From contig JAJFJD010000019.1 of NCBI GenBank assembly GCA_021774335.1, forward strand, positions 96,099-160,098: 64,000 nt of DNA. The letters run 5' to 3'. This stretch comes from Alphaproteobacteria bacterium. Lineage in GTDB: Bacteria; Pseudomonadota; Alphaproteobacteria; UBA8366. This document shows, in pieces, positions 8,763-17,304 of this stretch. Below the pieces are notes generated by a model that was not told the origin of the DNA, did no database searches, and was given only the letters and a program-made list of their open reading frames with translations. The translations under genes were made by a program, and so were the position numbers. The stretch's first letter is position 1; the number at the start of each line of letters is the position of its first letter.

Positions 8763-9605
8763 ATGGCCGATTCATTGACATACACCCCGCCGAAAGTTTG
8801 GAAATGGGACGCCGAGAGCGGCGGGACCTGGGCCAAGATCAACCGGCCGATTGCCGGGGCGACGCATGAGAAGGAGCTGCCGCGCGGAAAGCATCCGCAT
8901 CAGCTCTACTCGCTGGCGACGCCCAATGGCGTCAAGGTCACGGTGATGTTCGAAGAACTCCTCGCACTCGGCAAGACCGACGCTGAGTATGACGCTTGGC
9001 TGATCAAGATTGGTGACGGAGACCAGTTTGGCAGCGGCTTCGTGGAGGTGAATCCCAACTCGAAGATTCCCGCGCTGCTGGACCAAAGCACGTCGCCGCC
9101 GACCCGCGTGTTCGAGTCCGGCGCGATCCTGCTGTATCTGGCGGAGAAGTTCGACGCCTTTCTGCCGCACGATCCGTCGGCCCGGGCGGAGTGTTTCTCG
9201 TGGCTGTTCTGGCAGATGGGCAGTGCGCCCTATCTCGGCGGCGGGTTCGGTCATTTCTACAAATACGCGCCGGAGCGGTTCGAGTACCCGATCAACCGCT
9301 TCACGATGGAAACCAAACGGCAGCTCGACGTGCTGGAACGGAACCTGTCGGACCGGCAGTACCTATGCGGCGACGACTACAACATCGCCGACATCGCGAC
9401 TTATGCCTGGTACGGGAACCTGGTCCTGAATAATGCCTACGAGGCGGCAGAATTCCTCGACGTGACTTCGTACGAGAACGTGGTGCGATGGGCGTCGGAG
9501 ATTCAGGCCCGTCCGGCGGTCCAGCGCGGCCGGCGGGTCAACAAGACCTCGGGGCCGGAAGACGAGAGGGTGCCGGAACGCCATGACGCCAGCGACTTAG
9601 ATTGA
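8763..9605 (+). CDS. Glutathione S-transferase, YghU-like disulfide-bond oxidoreductase
   Basis: PRGKHPHQLYSLATPNGVKVTVMFEELL..GDQFGSGFVEVNPNSKIPALLD..RVFESGAILLYLAEKF. Confidence 0.85.
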   Translation: MADSLTYTPPKVWKWDAESGGTWAKINRPIAGATHEKELPRGKHPHQLYSLATPNGVKVTVMFEELLALGKTDAEYDAWLIKIGDGDQFGSGFVEVNPNSKIPALLDQSTSPPTRVFESGAILLYLAEKFDAFLPHDPSARAECFSWLFWQMGSAPYLGGGFGHFYKYAPERFEYPINRFTMETKRQLDVLERNLSDRQYLCGDDYNIADIATYAWYGNLVLNNAYEAAEFLDVTSYENVVRWASEIQARPAVQRGRRVNKTSGPEDERVPERHDASDLD

Positions 9606-9648
9606 TTCTAGGCGATACGACGCCGACAAATTAGGGAACGGAACGCAG

Positions 9649-10575
9649 ATGGACAGACGAAAAATCGGTGGTGCAGGCGGGTTGGACGTGTCGTTGGTCG
9701 GACTGGGGTGCAATGCATTCGGCCGCCGCGTGGACGAGAAGGGCACGCATGCAGTACTCGACGCCGCGATCGAAGCGGGCATCGATTTCTTCGACACGGC
9801 GGAAACCTATGGCGACGGCGATTCCGAGCGGTTCATGGGAAGCGGGTTGAAGGGGAAGCGCGACAAGGTGTTCCTTGCCACGAAATTCGGCCACACCATT
9901 TCCCATGTTGAGGGCAAACCGAAAGGGTCGCCCGAGAATATCCGCGTCGCCTTGGATCAGAGCCTCGAGAAACTCCAAACCGACGTGATCGACCTGTATC
10001 AGCAGCATCGTCCCGATCCCGACACGCCGCTTTCCGACACGTTGGGTGCGCTCGAGGACCTCGTGTCGACGGGCAAGATTCGATATTACGGCTGCTCCTA
10101 TTACACCGGTGCGCAGATGCAGGAGGCAGTCGATGCTGCCGAGAAGGCCGGACTAAAGGGTTTCGTCACCGCGCAAAATGCCTGGAACATGCTGGAGCGC
10201 GGGATCGAGGCGAATCTCATTCCAGTCTGTGAAAAAAACAGTATCGGCCTGCTGCCCTACTATCCGATCGCTCGCGGTCTGCTTACCGGAAAATACCGGC
10301 GGGGCAGCGACGCACCGGCAGGCAGCCGGCTGGCCGGCGACGATAATCTCGCCAAGGCAGATTTCGATCTCTTGGAAAGTCTGGATGCGTATGCGGGTGA
10401 CCACGGGTACAACATTTTGACGTTGGCAATCTCGTGGCTTGGCGCACAGCCGTCGATTGCCAGTATCATTTGCGGCGCGTCCAAGCCCGAGCAGATGGCG
10501 GCCAATGCCGCCGCCTCGCGTTGGAAGTTGACGGCGGAGAACCTTAAGGAGATCGATGCCTTGCTGGCGGCCTAG
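9649..10575 (+). CDS. Aldo/keto reductase
   Basis: GLGCNAFGRRVDEKGTHAVLDAAIEAGIDFFDTAETYGDGDSERFMGSGLKGKRDKVFLATKFG; typical AKR motifs. Confidence 0.9.
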   Translation: MDRRKIGGAGGLDVSLVGLGCNAFGRRVDEKGTHAVLDAAIEAGIDFFDTAETYGDGDSERFMGSGLKGKRDKVFLATKFGHTISHVEGKPKGSPENIRVALDQSLEKLQTDVIDLYQQHRPDPDTPLSDTLGALEDLVSTGKIRYYGCSYYTGAQMQEAVDAAEKAGLKGFVTAQNAWNMLERGIEANLIPVCEKNSIGLLPYYPIARGLLTGKYRRGSDAPAGSRLAGDDNLAKADFDLLESLDAYAGDHGYNILTLAISWLGAQPSIASIICGASKPEQMAANAAASRWKLTAENLKEIDALLAA

Positions 10576-10638
10576 CGACTGCCGTTTACGGCGTGCCGCT
10601 TGCATCGGACAGGTCTAGACAGGACACTCGGTCGCATC

Positions 10639-11106
10639 ATGCCGAACAAACGGCTTCTCATCATCGCGCACGCGCCATCCGACAACACGCAGCGTCTTCG
10701 TGACGCCGTTGTCGAGGGCGCGCAGTCGGATGACGGTTTGGCCGTCGACGTGACCGCGCTCAGCCCGTTCGACGCGGGTCCCGACGACGTTCTGGCGGCG
10801 AACGGGATCATTCTCGGCACGACCGAGAACCTCGGCTATATGAGCGGGGCGCTGAAGGATTTTTTCGATCGGATCTATTACCCGTGTCTGGAGCATACCC
10901 AGGGGCTGCCTTACTGCCTCTACATCCGGGCGGGACATGACGGCACCGGAACACAGCGCGGTGTGGAGACTATCGTCACGGGCCTCCGCTGGCGCGCGGT
11001 CCAGGAGCCGATTGTCTGCCGCGGGGATTGGCAGGACGAATTCGTCGGCCAATGCCGCGAGATCGGGGCGGCCATGGCATACGGCGTAGACGCCGGCATT
11101 TTCTAG
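10639..11106 (+). CDS. Flavodoxin / NAD(P)H-dependent FMN reductase-like protein
   Basis: KRLLIIAHAPSDNTQRL..NGIILGTTENLGYMSGALKDFFDRIYYP, a flavodoxin-fold motif pattern. Confidence 0.7.
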   Translation: MPNKRLLIIAHAPSDNTQRLRDAVVEGAQSDDGLAVDVTALSPFDAGPDDVLAANGIILGTTENLGYMSGALKDFFDRIYYPCLEHTQGLPYCLYIRAGHDGTGTQRGVETIVTGLRWRAVQEPIVCRGDWQDEFVGQCREIGAAMAYGVDAGIF

Positions 11107-11134
11107 GGCAGGGCCGAGAAGCGCCCTGGAACCG

Positions 11135-11752
11135 TTACGGCGCCGCGCTCGAAAACTCGTCCATTGCTTCGCAGCGCGCGGCAAAGGCGGCGAGATGGGG
11201 GAATTTTTCCATCACCTCAAGTTTAGGGCGGACGCGGTTGGCGAACGTGATGGCGACCGTAGCGCTGATATCGGCTTGGCTGATCCGGTCGGTGCCGGCA
11301 AGCCAGTTGTCGCCGGCCTTTTTCGCGCAGGCGTCGAGATAACCGAGACCACCCATGACCTGTCCGTCGTTATGCTCGACCCAGGGCTCGTGGACTTTCT
11401 CCGCCGGATGAAACCGGCCCTCGTAGTAAGCCCACACGGCTTTGTCCATCGTGCCGGTACTGACCGCGGATAGCTGCATCACCCTCCGCCGCGGGACGCC
11501 GCCAGCGGGTATCAGTTGTTTTGCGTCGTCGACCATGTCGTCAAGTGCATCGAGGATCGCATAGCTTTCGACCAGCGCCTCGCCGTCGTCCAGGACTACG
11601 GTGGGCACGCGCACCAGCGGATTATGTTTCTTAACCGGTTCGGGGTTGTCGAAGGCCGAAATCGCTTCTTGTTCCCAGTCGAATCCCAAGAAATTGAGAC
11701 TGACAGCCACGCGCCGTACGAAGGGCGAGCCAAATCCGCCGATGAGTTTCAT
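11135..11752 (-). CDS. Glutathione S-transferase family protein
   Basis: MKLIGGFGSPFVRRVAVSLNFLGFDWE..NPLVRVPTVVLDDGEALVESYAILDALD. Confidence 0.85.
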   Translation of the reverse strand: MKLIGGFGSPFVRRVAVSLNFLGFDWEQEAISAFDNPEPVKKHNPLVRVPTVVLDDGEALVESYAILDALDDMVDDAKQLIPAGGVPRRRVMQLSAVSTGTMDKAVWAYYEGRFHPAEKVHEPWVEHNDGQVMGGLGYLDACAKKAGDNWLAGTDRISQADISATVAITFANRVRPKLEVMEKFPHLAAFAARCEAMDEFSSAAP

Positions 11753-11826
11753 GAGTCTGGTCCGCCTCTAATAGTGGATGAATTGCGTCTGCCGAGCAGC
11801 ATATCAGGCGCGCGCATCGCTCGCGA

Positions 11827-12786
11827 CTACGCCGGCGCGGCGATCACCCGGACCGGTTTGCCGTCGAGCCAGGCGCGCACGTCTTCCAGACTGTCTTGAT
11901 AGCGAGCGGCGAAATTCTCATAGGTGCGCCCGCCGATATGCGGTGTCAGCACCGTGTTCGGTAACGTCCGAAGCTTATGACCGGCGGGCAGGGGTTCGAT
12001 GTCATAGACGTCGAGTCCGGCCCCGGCGATCTGGTTGGATTCCAACGCCTCAATCATGGCGGCCTCATCGACGATGGGGCCGCGTGACGTGTTAATCAGC
12101 CATGCCGTCGGCTTCATTAGGCCGATTTCCTTTGCCCCGACCAATCCACGAGATCTGTCGCCCAGGATCACGTGGACCGACAGGACGTCCGACCGTTTGA
12201 ACAATTCGTCCTTCCCGACACGCGTGACGCCGAGTTCCGCGCAGCGTTCGTCGGTCAGGTTCTGGCTCCAGGCGATCACCTCCATGTCGAGCGCCAATCC
12301 GACCCGGGCGACGCCGCCTCCCAGCCGGCCGAGGCCGAGCACGCCGAGTGTCTTCCCGGTCAAGCCGCGCGGCAGGTCGAGGCCCCATTCGCCGTGCCGC
12401 ATGCCCTGGTCTTCCAGCGGGATGTGCTTCGCGAGGCTGAGGATCAGGCCCCAGGCCGTCTCCACCGTGCCGTTGGGGAAGCCGTATCCCGTGCCGGTGA
12501 CGGTCACGCCCTGATCGGCCAGCGCATCCAGATCGAGGGCCGCGTTGCGTTGGCCATGGGTGACGAGGAGTTTTAGGTTCGGCAATTGTTCGACCAGCGC
12601 TTGGTCGAAGCGGGTTTCCTCGCGTGCCGTGACGACGATGTCATAGGGCGCAAGCAGTTCGGCCGCTTCGGCACCGTCGGTCAGCCGGTCCTGAAAGACG
12701 TCGACCGTGATGTCGGACGGCAGCGTCCCCCAATCGGCGGTTTCTTCGGCGAGCTTTTGATAGTCGTTGATGATGGCAAGGCGCAT
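11827..12786 (-). CDS. D-2-hydroxyacid dehydrogenase family (NAD-binding)
   Basis: GKTLGVLGLGRLGGGVARVGLALDMEVIAWSQN..WLINTSRGPIVDEAAMIEAL..NTVLTPHIGGRT. Confidence 0.9.
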   Translation of the reverse strand: MRLAIINDYQKLAEETADWGTLPSDITVDVFQDRLTDGAEAAELLAPYDIVVTAREETRFDQALVEQLPNLKLLVTHGQRNAALDLDALADQGVTVTGTGYGFPNGTVETAWGLILSLAKHIPLEDQGMRHGEWGLDLPRGLTGKTLGVLGLGRLGGGVARVGLALDMEVIAWSQNLTDERCAELGVTRVGKDELFKRSDVLSVHVILGDRSRGLVGAKEIGLMKPTAWLINTSRGPIVDEAAMIEALESNQIAGAGLDVYDIEPLPAGHKLRTLPNTVLTPHIGGRTYENFAARYQDSLEDVRAWLDGKPVRVIAAPA

Positions 12787-12948
12787 GCAATTTCCTTGGA
12801 TGGTGCCGGTGGGGAATGTACGCGTGGCTTTGGCTTAGCCGCGTGCCGCAACGCGTGCAAGCGTCGGCACTAAACTTTACCTTACCTCCAACCATAGGAC
12901 CGAATTAATACACGAATCGTGTCCCATACAGACGAAGCGTAGGGAAGC

Positions 12949-14088
12949 GTGAGCGAGAGTTACGATTTTATCATTGTCGGCGGCGGCATTGCGGGTGTGT
13001 CGGCGGGCTATTTCCTGTCACCGCATGGCCGCGTGCTGCTGCTTGAGCGCGAAACCGCGCTCGCCTACCACACTACCGGGCGGTCGGCCGCGATGTACAC
13101 GCAGGCCTATGGCAATGCCGCTGTCCGCGCTCTGACCGTTGCGGGACACGATTTCTTCACCGCACCACCGGCCGGATTTTCTGAACCCGCGCTGTTGGCT
13201 CCGCGCGGCGCCCTGTTCATCGGCCGCAACGACCAGCTTGACGCGCTCGATCAAGCTGCGGCGGAGGGGAGTGCTCTGGTCGATTCCATTCACCGCATCG
13301 ATGGGACCGCGGCGTGTGCGATCCTGCCGGTGTTGCGGCCCGACTATGTCGCCGGCGGGGTCTTGGAACCGGAGGCCATGGACATCGACGTGCACGCTCT
13401 GCACCAAGGCTTCGTGCGCGGCATCCGTGATCACGGCGGTACGATCGTGACCGGTGCGGAAGTGCTGGCCGTCGACCGCGCCAGCGCCGATTGGTCGGTC
13501 GAAACCCCTGGCGGTAGATGGACGGCGCCTGTCGTCATCAATGCTGCCGGTGCTTGGTGCGATGCTTTGGCCACGATGGCGGGTATCGATCCAATTGGAT
13601 TGATGCCAAAGCGGCGCACGGCGGTCGTGTTCGAGCCTCCGGTGGATATGGCGGTCGACGCCTGGCCGTTGACCATCGATATCGACGAGGAATTCTACTT
13701 CAAGCCCGAGGCCGGCACATTGATGGGTTCGCCAGCCGACGAGACCCCGATGCCGCCTTGCGACGTGCAGCCGGAAGAGCTCGACATCGCCATCGCGATT
13801 GACCGCATCCAGACGGCAACGACGATGACAATCGACCGGGTTTCGCATCGTTGGGCCGGATTGCGATCCTTCGTCGCCGACAAGACGCCGGTTGCCGGTT
13901 TCGATTCGGCCGCGCCCAGTTTCTTCTGGCTGGCGGGGCAAGGCGGTTACGGCATCCAGACGGCGCCCGCTCTGGGACGCATTGCGGCCGACTTGGCGCG
14001 CGGACGAGACCTGCCGTCCGAGATTGGTGAATTCGGGCTGACGGCGGCGGATTTGTCGCCGTCACGGGCGGGGTTGCGCCGGGCCTGA
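12949..14088 (+). CDS. FAD-dependent oxidoreductase (DAO family)
   Basis: GTG start; YDFIIVGGGIAGVSAGYFL; C-terminal FFWLAGQGGYGIQTAPALGRIAADL. Confidence 0.85.
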   Translation: MSESYDFIIVGGGIAGVSAGYFLSPHGRVLLLERETALAYHTTGRSAAMYTQAYGNAAVRALTVAGHDFFTAPPAGFSEPALLAPRGALFIGRNDQLDALDQAAAEGSALVDSIHRIDGTAACAILPVLRPDYVAGGVLEPEAMDIDVHALHQGFVRGIRDHGGTIVTGAEVLAVDRASADWSVETPGGRWTAPVVINAAGAWCDALATMAGIDPIGLMPKRRTAVVFEPPVDMAVDAWPLTIDIDEEFYFKPEAGTLMGSPADETPMPPCDVQPEELDIAIAIDRIQTATTMTIDRVSHRWAGLRSFVADKTPVAGFDSAAPSFFWLAGQGGYGIQTAPALGRIAADLARGRDLPSEIGEFGLTAADLSPSRAGLRRA

Positions 14089-14121
14089 GCGTGGCGAAAT
14101 GGAATAGGGCGGCACAGCAAG

Positions 14122-15633
14122 TTAGAGCTGTATCTCCTTGGCCTGTTGCCGCTTCGCGTTTCGTCGGGCCAGCAATCCCGAACCGACCAACGAAACGAGA
14201 ATACAAACCCACAGGAAGATACAAATTGGCCGGGTAAAGAAGATCGTGAAATCCCAGTCGGACATCTCCGCGCTTTGCGTGAAGTACTCCTCGGCCATTG
14301 GCCCCAGGACCATGCCCAGGACAACCGCGCTGAGCGGATACTTGTACTTCATCAGCAGATAGCCGAACGCTCCCATCACGAGCATCACGCCTATGTCGAA
14401 AAACTCGGTCCGGCCCGAATAGGCGCCCAGCGTCGCCGCCGCGATGGTGCAGGGGACAAGAATGTTCAGCGGTATGCGCGTCAGGCGATAAAAATACTTC
14501 GCCGCCAAAAGGCCGAAAACCGCGATCATCAAACAGCCGAACAGCAGATACACGCCGAGCGTATGGATCAAGGTCAGCTGCTCGAAGAAGAGCCGCGGAC
14601 CCGGCCGCAAACCCATGAACATCATGACGCCCAGCAGGATTGCCGTCGAAGCGGATCCCGGAATTCCCAACGCGAAGGTTGGAATGAGCGCGCCGCCGAC
14701 GTTCGAGCTGTTACCGGCTTCCGTCGCGAGGATGCCTTCGGGAATGCCGGTCCCATATTTCTCCGGGTGTTTCGACGTGCTTCGGGCCAGCGTATAGGCG
14801 ACGAACGCCGCTATCGTGGCGCCGGCGCCGGGCAGCGCGCCGATGAAGGTGCCGACGGCCGCACTCTGTAGCAGGACACGCTTGTGCCGGAATGCGTCGG
14901 CCATGCCGGAAAGCGCGCCGCGCAATGTCGGCGATGCTTGCAGGGCGCCCTGCACCAAGTGCTTTTCATCGATCAAGAAAAGCATCTGCGCGATGCAGAA
15001 CAAGCCAAGCAATGCCGGGATAAAGGGAAGGCCTTCGTAAAGCTGAAGAATGTCGAACGTCATGCGCGGCTCGCCCCACGCGGGATCCACTCCGATCGCC
15101 GGAAGCGCCATGCCGAGGCAGCCCGCGAACAATCCCTTCCAAAGGCGGCCAGGATCGATTGACGCCAGGACCGTCAAACCGAACAACACCAAAACGAAGA
15201 ATTCTGGCGGGCCGAAGCGCAGAGCGAGGCGCGCCAGGAAGGGCGAGAAGAGCAGGAATGCGATGATGCTGAATGTGCCGCCCGTGAAAGACCCCATCGC
15301 GCCATAGGCGAGGGCCTCCGAAACCTTTCCCTTTCGCGTCATGGGAAATCCGTCGATCACCGTCGGCGCGCCGCCGGCATCGCCCGGAACCCCCAACAGG
15401 ACCGATGGAATGCCACCGCCGTAATGCGTGCCGCCATATACGTTGATCAGAAACACCATCGAGTTGAGGGGCGACAGGGTAATGGCGATCGGCAGGGTGA
15501 TTGCCATCGCGGCCCCGCCGCCGAATCCCGGAAGGGCCCCGAAGAATATGCCCAAGGCCATGCCACCCACGGCGATTGCGAGCGTTTCGGCCGTCAACGA
15601 TGCCAGGATTTCAATCACGGCCGGTCCTTGCAC
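14122..15633 (-). CDS. tctA: Tripartite tricarboxylate transporter, large permease
   Basis: GALPGFGGGAAMAITLPIAI..GGTHYGGGIPSVLLGVPGDAGGAPTVIDGFPMTRKGKVSEALAYGAMGSFTGG. Confidence 0.9.
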   Translation of the reverse strand: MQGPAVIEILASLTAETLAIAVGGMALGIFFGALPGFGGGAAMAITLPIAITLSPLNSMVFLINVYGGTHYGGGIPSVLLGVPGDAGGAPTVIDGFPMTRKGKVSEALAYGAMGSFTGGTFSIIAFLLFSPFLARLALRFGPPEFFVLVLFGLTVLASIDPGRLWKGLFAGCLGMALPAIGVDPAWGEPRMTFDILQLYEGLPFIPALLGLFCIAQMLFLIDEKHLVQGALQASPTLRGALSGMADAFRHKRVLLQSAAVGTFIGALPGAGATIAAFVAYTLARSTSKHPEKYGTGIPEGILATEAGNSSNVGGALIPTFALGIPGSASTAILLGVMMFMGLRPGPRLFFEQLTLIHTLGVYLLFGCLMIAVFGLLAAKYFYRLTRIPLNILVPCTIAAATLGAYSGRTEFFDIGVMLVMGAFGYLLMKYKYPLSAVVLGMVLGPMAEEYFTQSAEMSDWDFTIFFTRPICIFLWVCILVSLVGSGLLARRNAKRQQAKEIQL

Positions 15634-15660
15634 ATCGCTGCCAGGGTCGATGCAGTTCCA

Positions 15661-16095
15661 TCAGATTTGAACTTCGAAGAGATAGCCAAAGACGCCATAG
15701 AGACTGAAGGTAAAGCCGCAGGCTATGACGATAGCATTTGCCCAGTGGACGCGGAGCGCGACCATGGAGCCCGTGAGATACACCACGGTCGCGATCACGA
15801 AGTTCGTCGCGATGAACAGAACGAGGTACAGCACGGCGGATCCGAGCACGATCATCGGGTTCCGAAAGACGACCAGCGCCGCCGTGAAGGAGAGATTCTG
15901 CGTCCCAACGTCGGGCGCGTTGCGGCCGTTGCGCCATTCCTTCGCAAGGATCACGGCGATCAGGACCAGCGATAAAACCATCAGGAACCGCGGGAATGCG
16001 ACGCTCAACTCTGGCAATTCGCGTGTTGCATGGTAATACGCGGCGCCGAAGACAAGCACGATAACCGGAACCCAAACTTCGCCGAGTTTGCGCAT
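15661..16095 (-). CDS. tctB: Tripartite tricarboxylate transporter, small permease
   Basis: About 4 TM segments, TctB-like length, located between TctA and TctC. Confidence 0.75.
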   Translation of the reverse strand: MRKLGEVWVPVIVLVFGAAYYHATRELPELSVAFPRFLMVLSLVLIAVILAKEWRNGRNAPDVGTQNLSFTAALVVFRNPMIVLGSAVLYLVLFIATNFVIATVVYLTGSMVALRVHWANAIVIACGFTFSLYGVFGYLFEVQI

Positions 16096-16152
16096 CGCTT
16101 CCCCCTCTTAAGGCGGCCTCAGGCCCCGCGGCGTGCCCTTAGCTGGCGGTCC

Positions 16153-17145
16153 CTACTTTTTCTTCTTCTTTTTCGCTGCGTCGATCAGCGGCTTGTACTT
16201 GCGCATCGACGCGTGCATGTCGGCGACGAATTTGACCGCTTCGTCGGGTCCCATATAGGTGAATTCCCGACCGCCGCGTTTTAGCGCTGTTTGGTATTCC
16301 GGCGAATGAAGGGCCTCTTTGACCGCCTTCACCAGCTTCGCGAATCCTTCCGGATCGGTTTCCTTGAACGTCTTGTGTGCTGCGAAGCCGAAGGCCGCCC
16401 GCAGGTGCGGTATCTTGGAAGCTGGAAGCTGCTTGTCGAAGGTTTCGGCTTCGGGATATAGCGGGCTTTTCTTCGCCGAGACGATGCCGAGCCCCTTGAT
16501 TTCGTCGCGGACCCGCAAGATCGAGGTCGGACGCGAGACGCCGACATCGAAATGTTTGCCGACCACGTTGCTCATCACCTTCGATCCGCCCTTCACGTTG
16601 ACCTTGCGGAATTTGATGCCGAGGTTCTGCTCCAGAAGTGCCACGCCGATATAGTGTTCGCCGGTGAAGCTTCCGATGGCGAGTTTGACCTGGCCGGGGC
16701 GCTTCTTCGCGTCGGCAACCAAATCCGCCATGCTGTTGTAGGGCGAGTCCTTGTGGGTAAACCAAATCGGCACGTCGCCGGTAATGACCGCCACTGGCGT
16801 GATGTCGTCGAACTTGTATTTCGGCTTTGCGAAGATGGTCGTGTTCACAAGATGAGGCAGGACAAGGGCGGTGACCGCATAGCCTTCCTTGCCGTTGGCG
16901 TTGACGATCTCCCAACCGATCCGCCCGCTGGCGCCCTTTTTATAGGAATACAGGAATGATTGACCGAGCTTCTTTTCAAGGATCGGTTTCAGCGGAAGCA
17001 GCGTCTGATCGACGCCGCCGCCGGGCGAGAAGGGGACAACCATGGTGACTGGTTTGTTCGGCCAGTCCGAACCTGCGAACGATACGTTGGCGATCGCCAT
17101 CAGACCCGCAATGGTCGCCGTCAACAGCCGCAAAAACGTGGTCAT
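16153..17145 (-). CDS. tctC: Tripartite tricarboxylate transporter substrate-binding protein
   Basis: DWPNKPVTMVVPFSPGGGVDQTLLPLKPILEKKLGQ is the Bug/TctC signature; ends in a Lys run. Confidence 0.9.
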   Translation of the reverse strand: MTTFLRLLTATIAGLMAIANVSFAGSDWPNKPVTMVVPFSPGGGVDQTLLPLKPILEKKLGQSFLYSYKKGASGRIGWEIVNANGKEGYAVTALVLPHLVNTTIFAKPKYKFDDITPVAVITGDVPIWFTHKDSPYNSMADLVADAKKRPGQVKLAIGSFTGEHYIGVALLEQNLGIKFRKVNVKGGSKVMSNVVGKHFDVGVSRPTSILRVRDEIKGLGIVSAKKSPLYPEAETFDKQLPASKIPHLRAAFGFAAHKTFKETDPEGFAKLVKAVKEALHSPEYQTALKRGGREFTYMGPDEAVKFVADMHASMRKYKPLIDAAKKKKKK

Positions 17146-17304
17146 CGCGCCTACTCCCTATTGTTTTTAATGCGTGTTCCCTATCGTGTTCTCAAGTTGG
17201 TACATAATTCTAGACGCAAGCGCCGACATCACCAAAACGCACCGATAGGGTCGCTATGGATGTTCCGGCCCAAGCGGTCCCTAAATCACAAATTAGAGCT
17301 GCCG

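Noticed and set aside
12030-12120. Possible pseudogene break in the D-2-hydroxyacid dehydrogenase
   Set aside because: The minus-strand frame is continuous with all expected motifs.
14146-15307. Plus-strand ORFs opposite tctA
   Set aside because: Antisense frames without RBS or domains; the minus strand encodes a clear TctA permease.
16153-16180. Poly-lysine C-terminus of TctC as a possible functional tail or frameshift
   Set aside because: Short A/T-rich run at the end of an otherwise complete binding protein; no support for special function.
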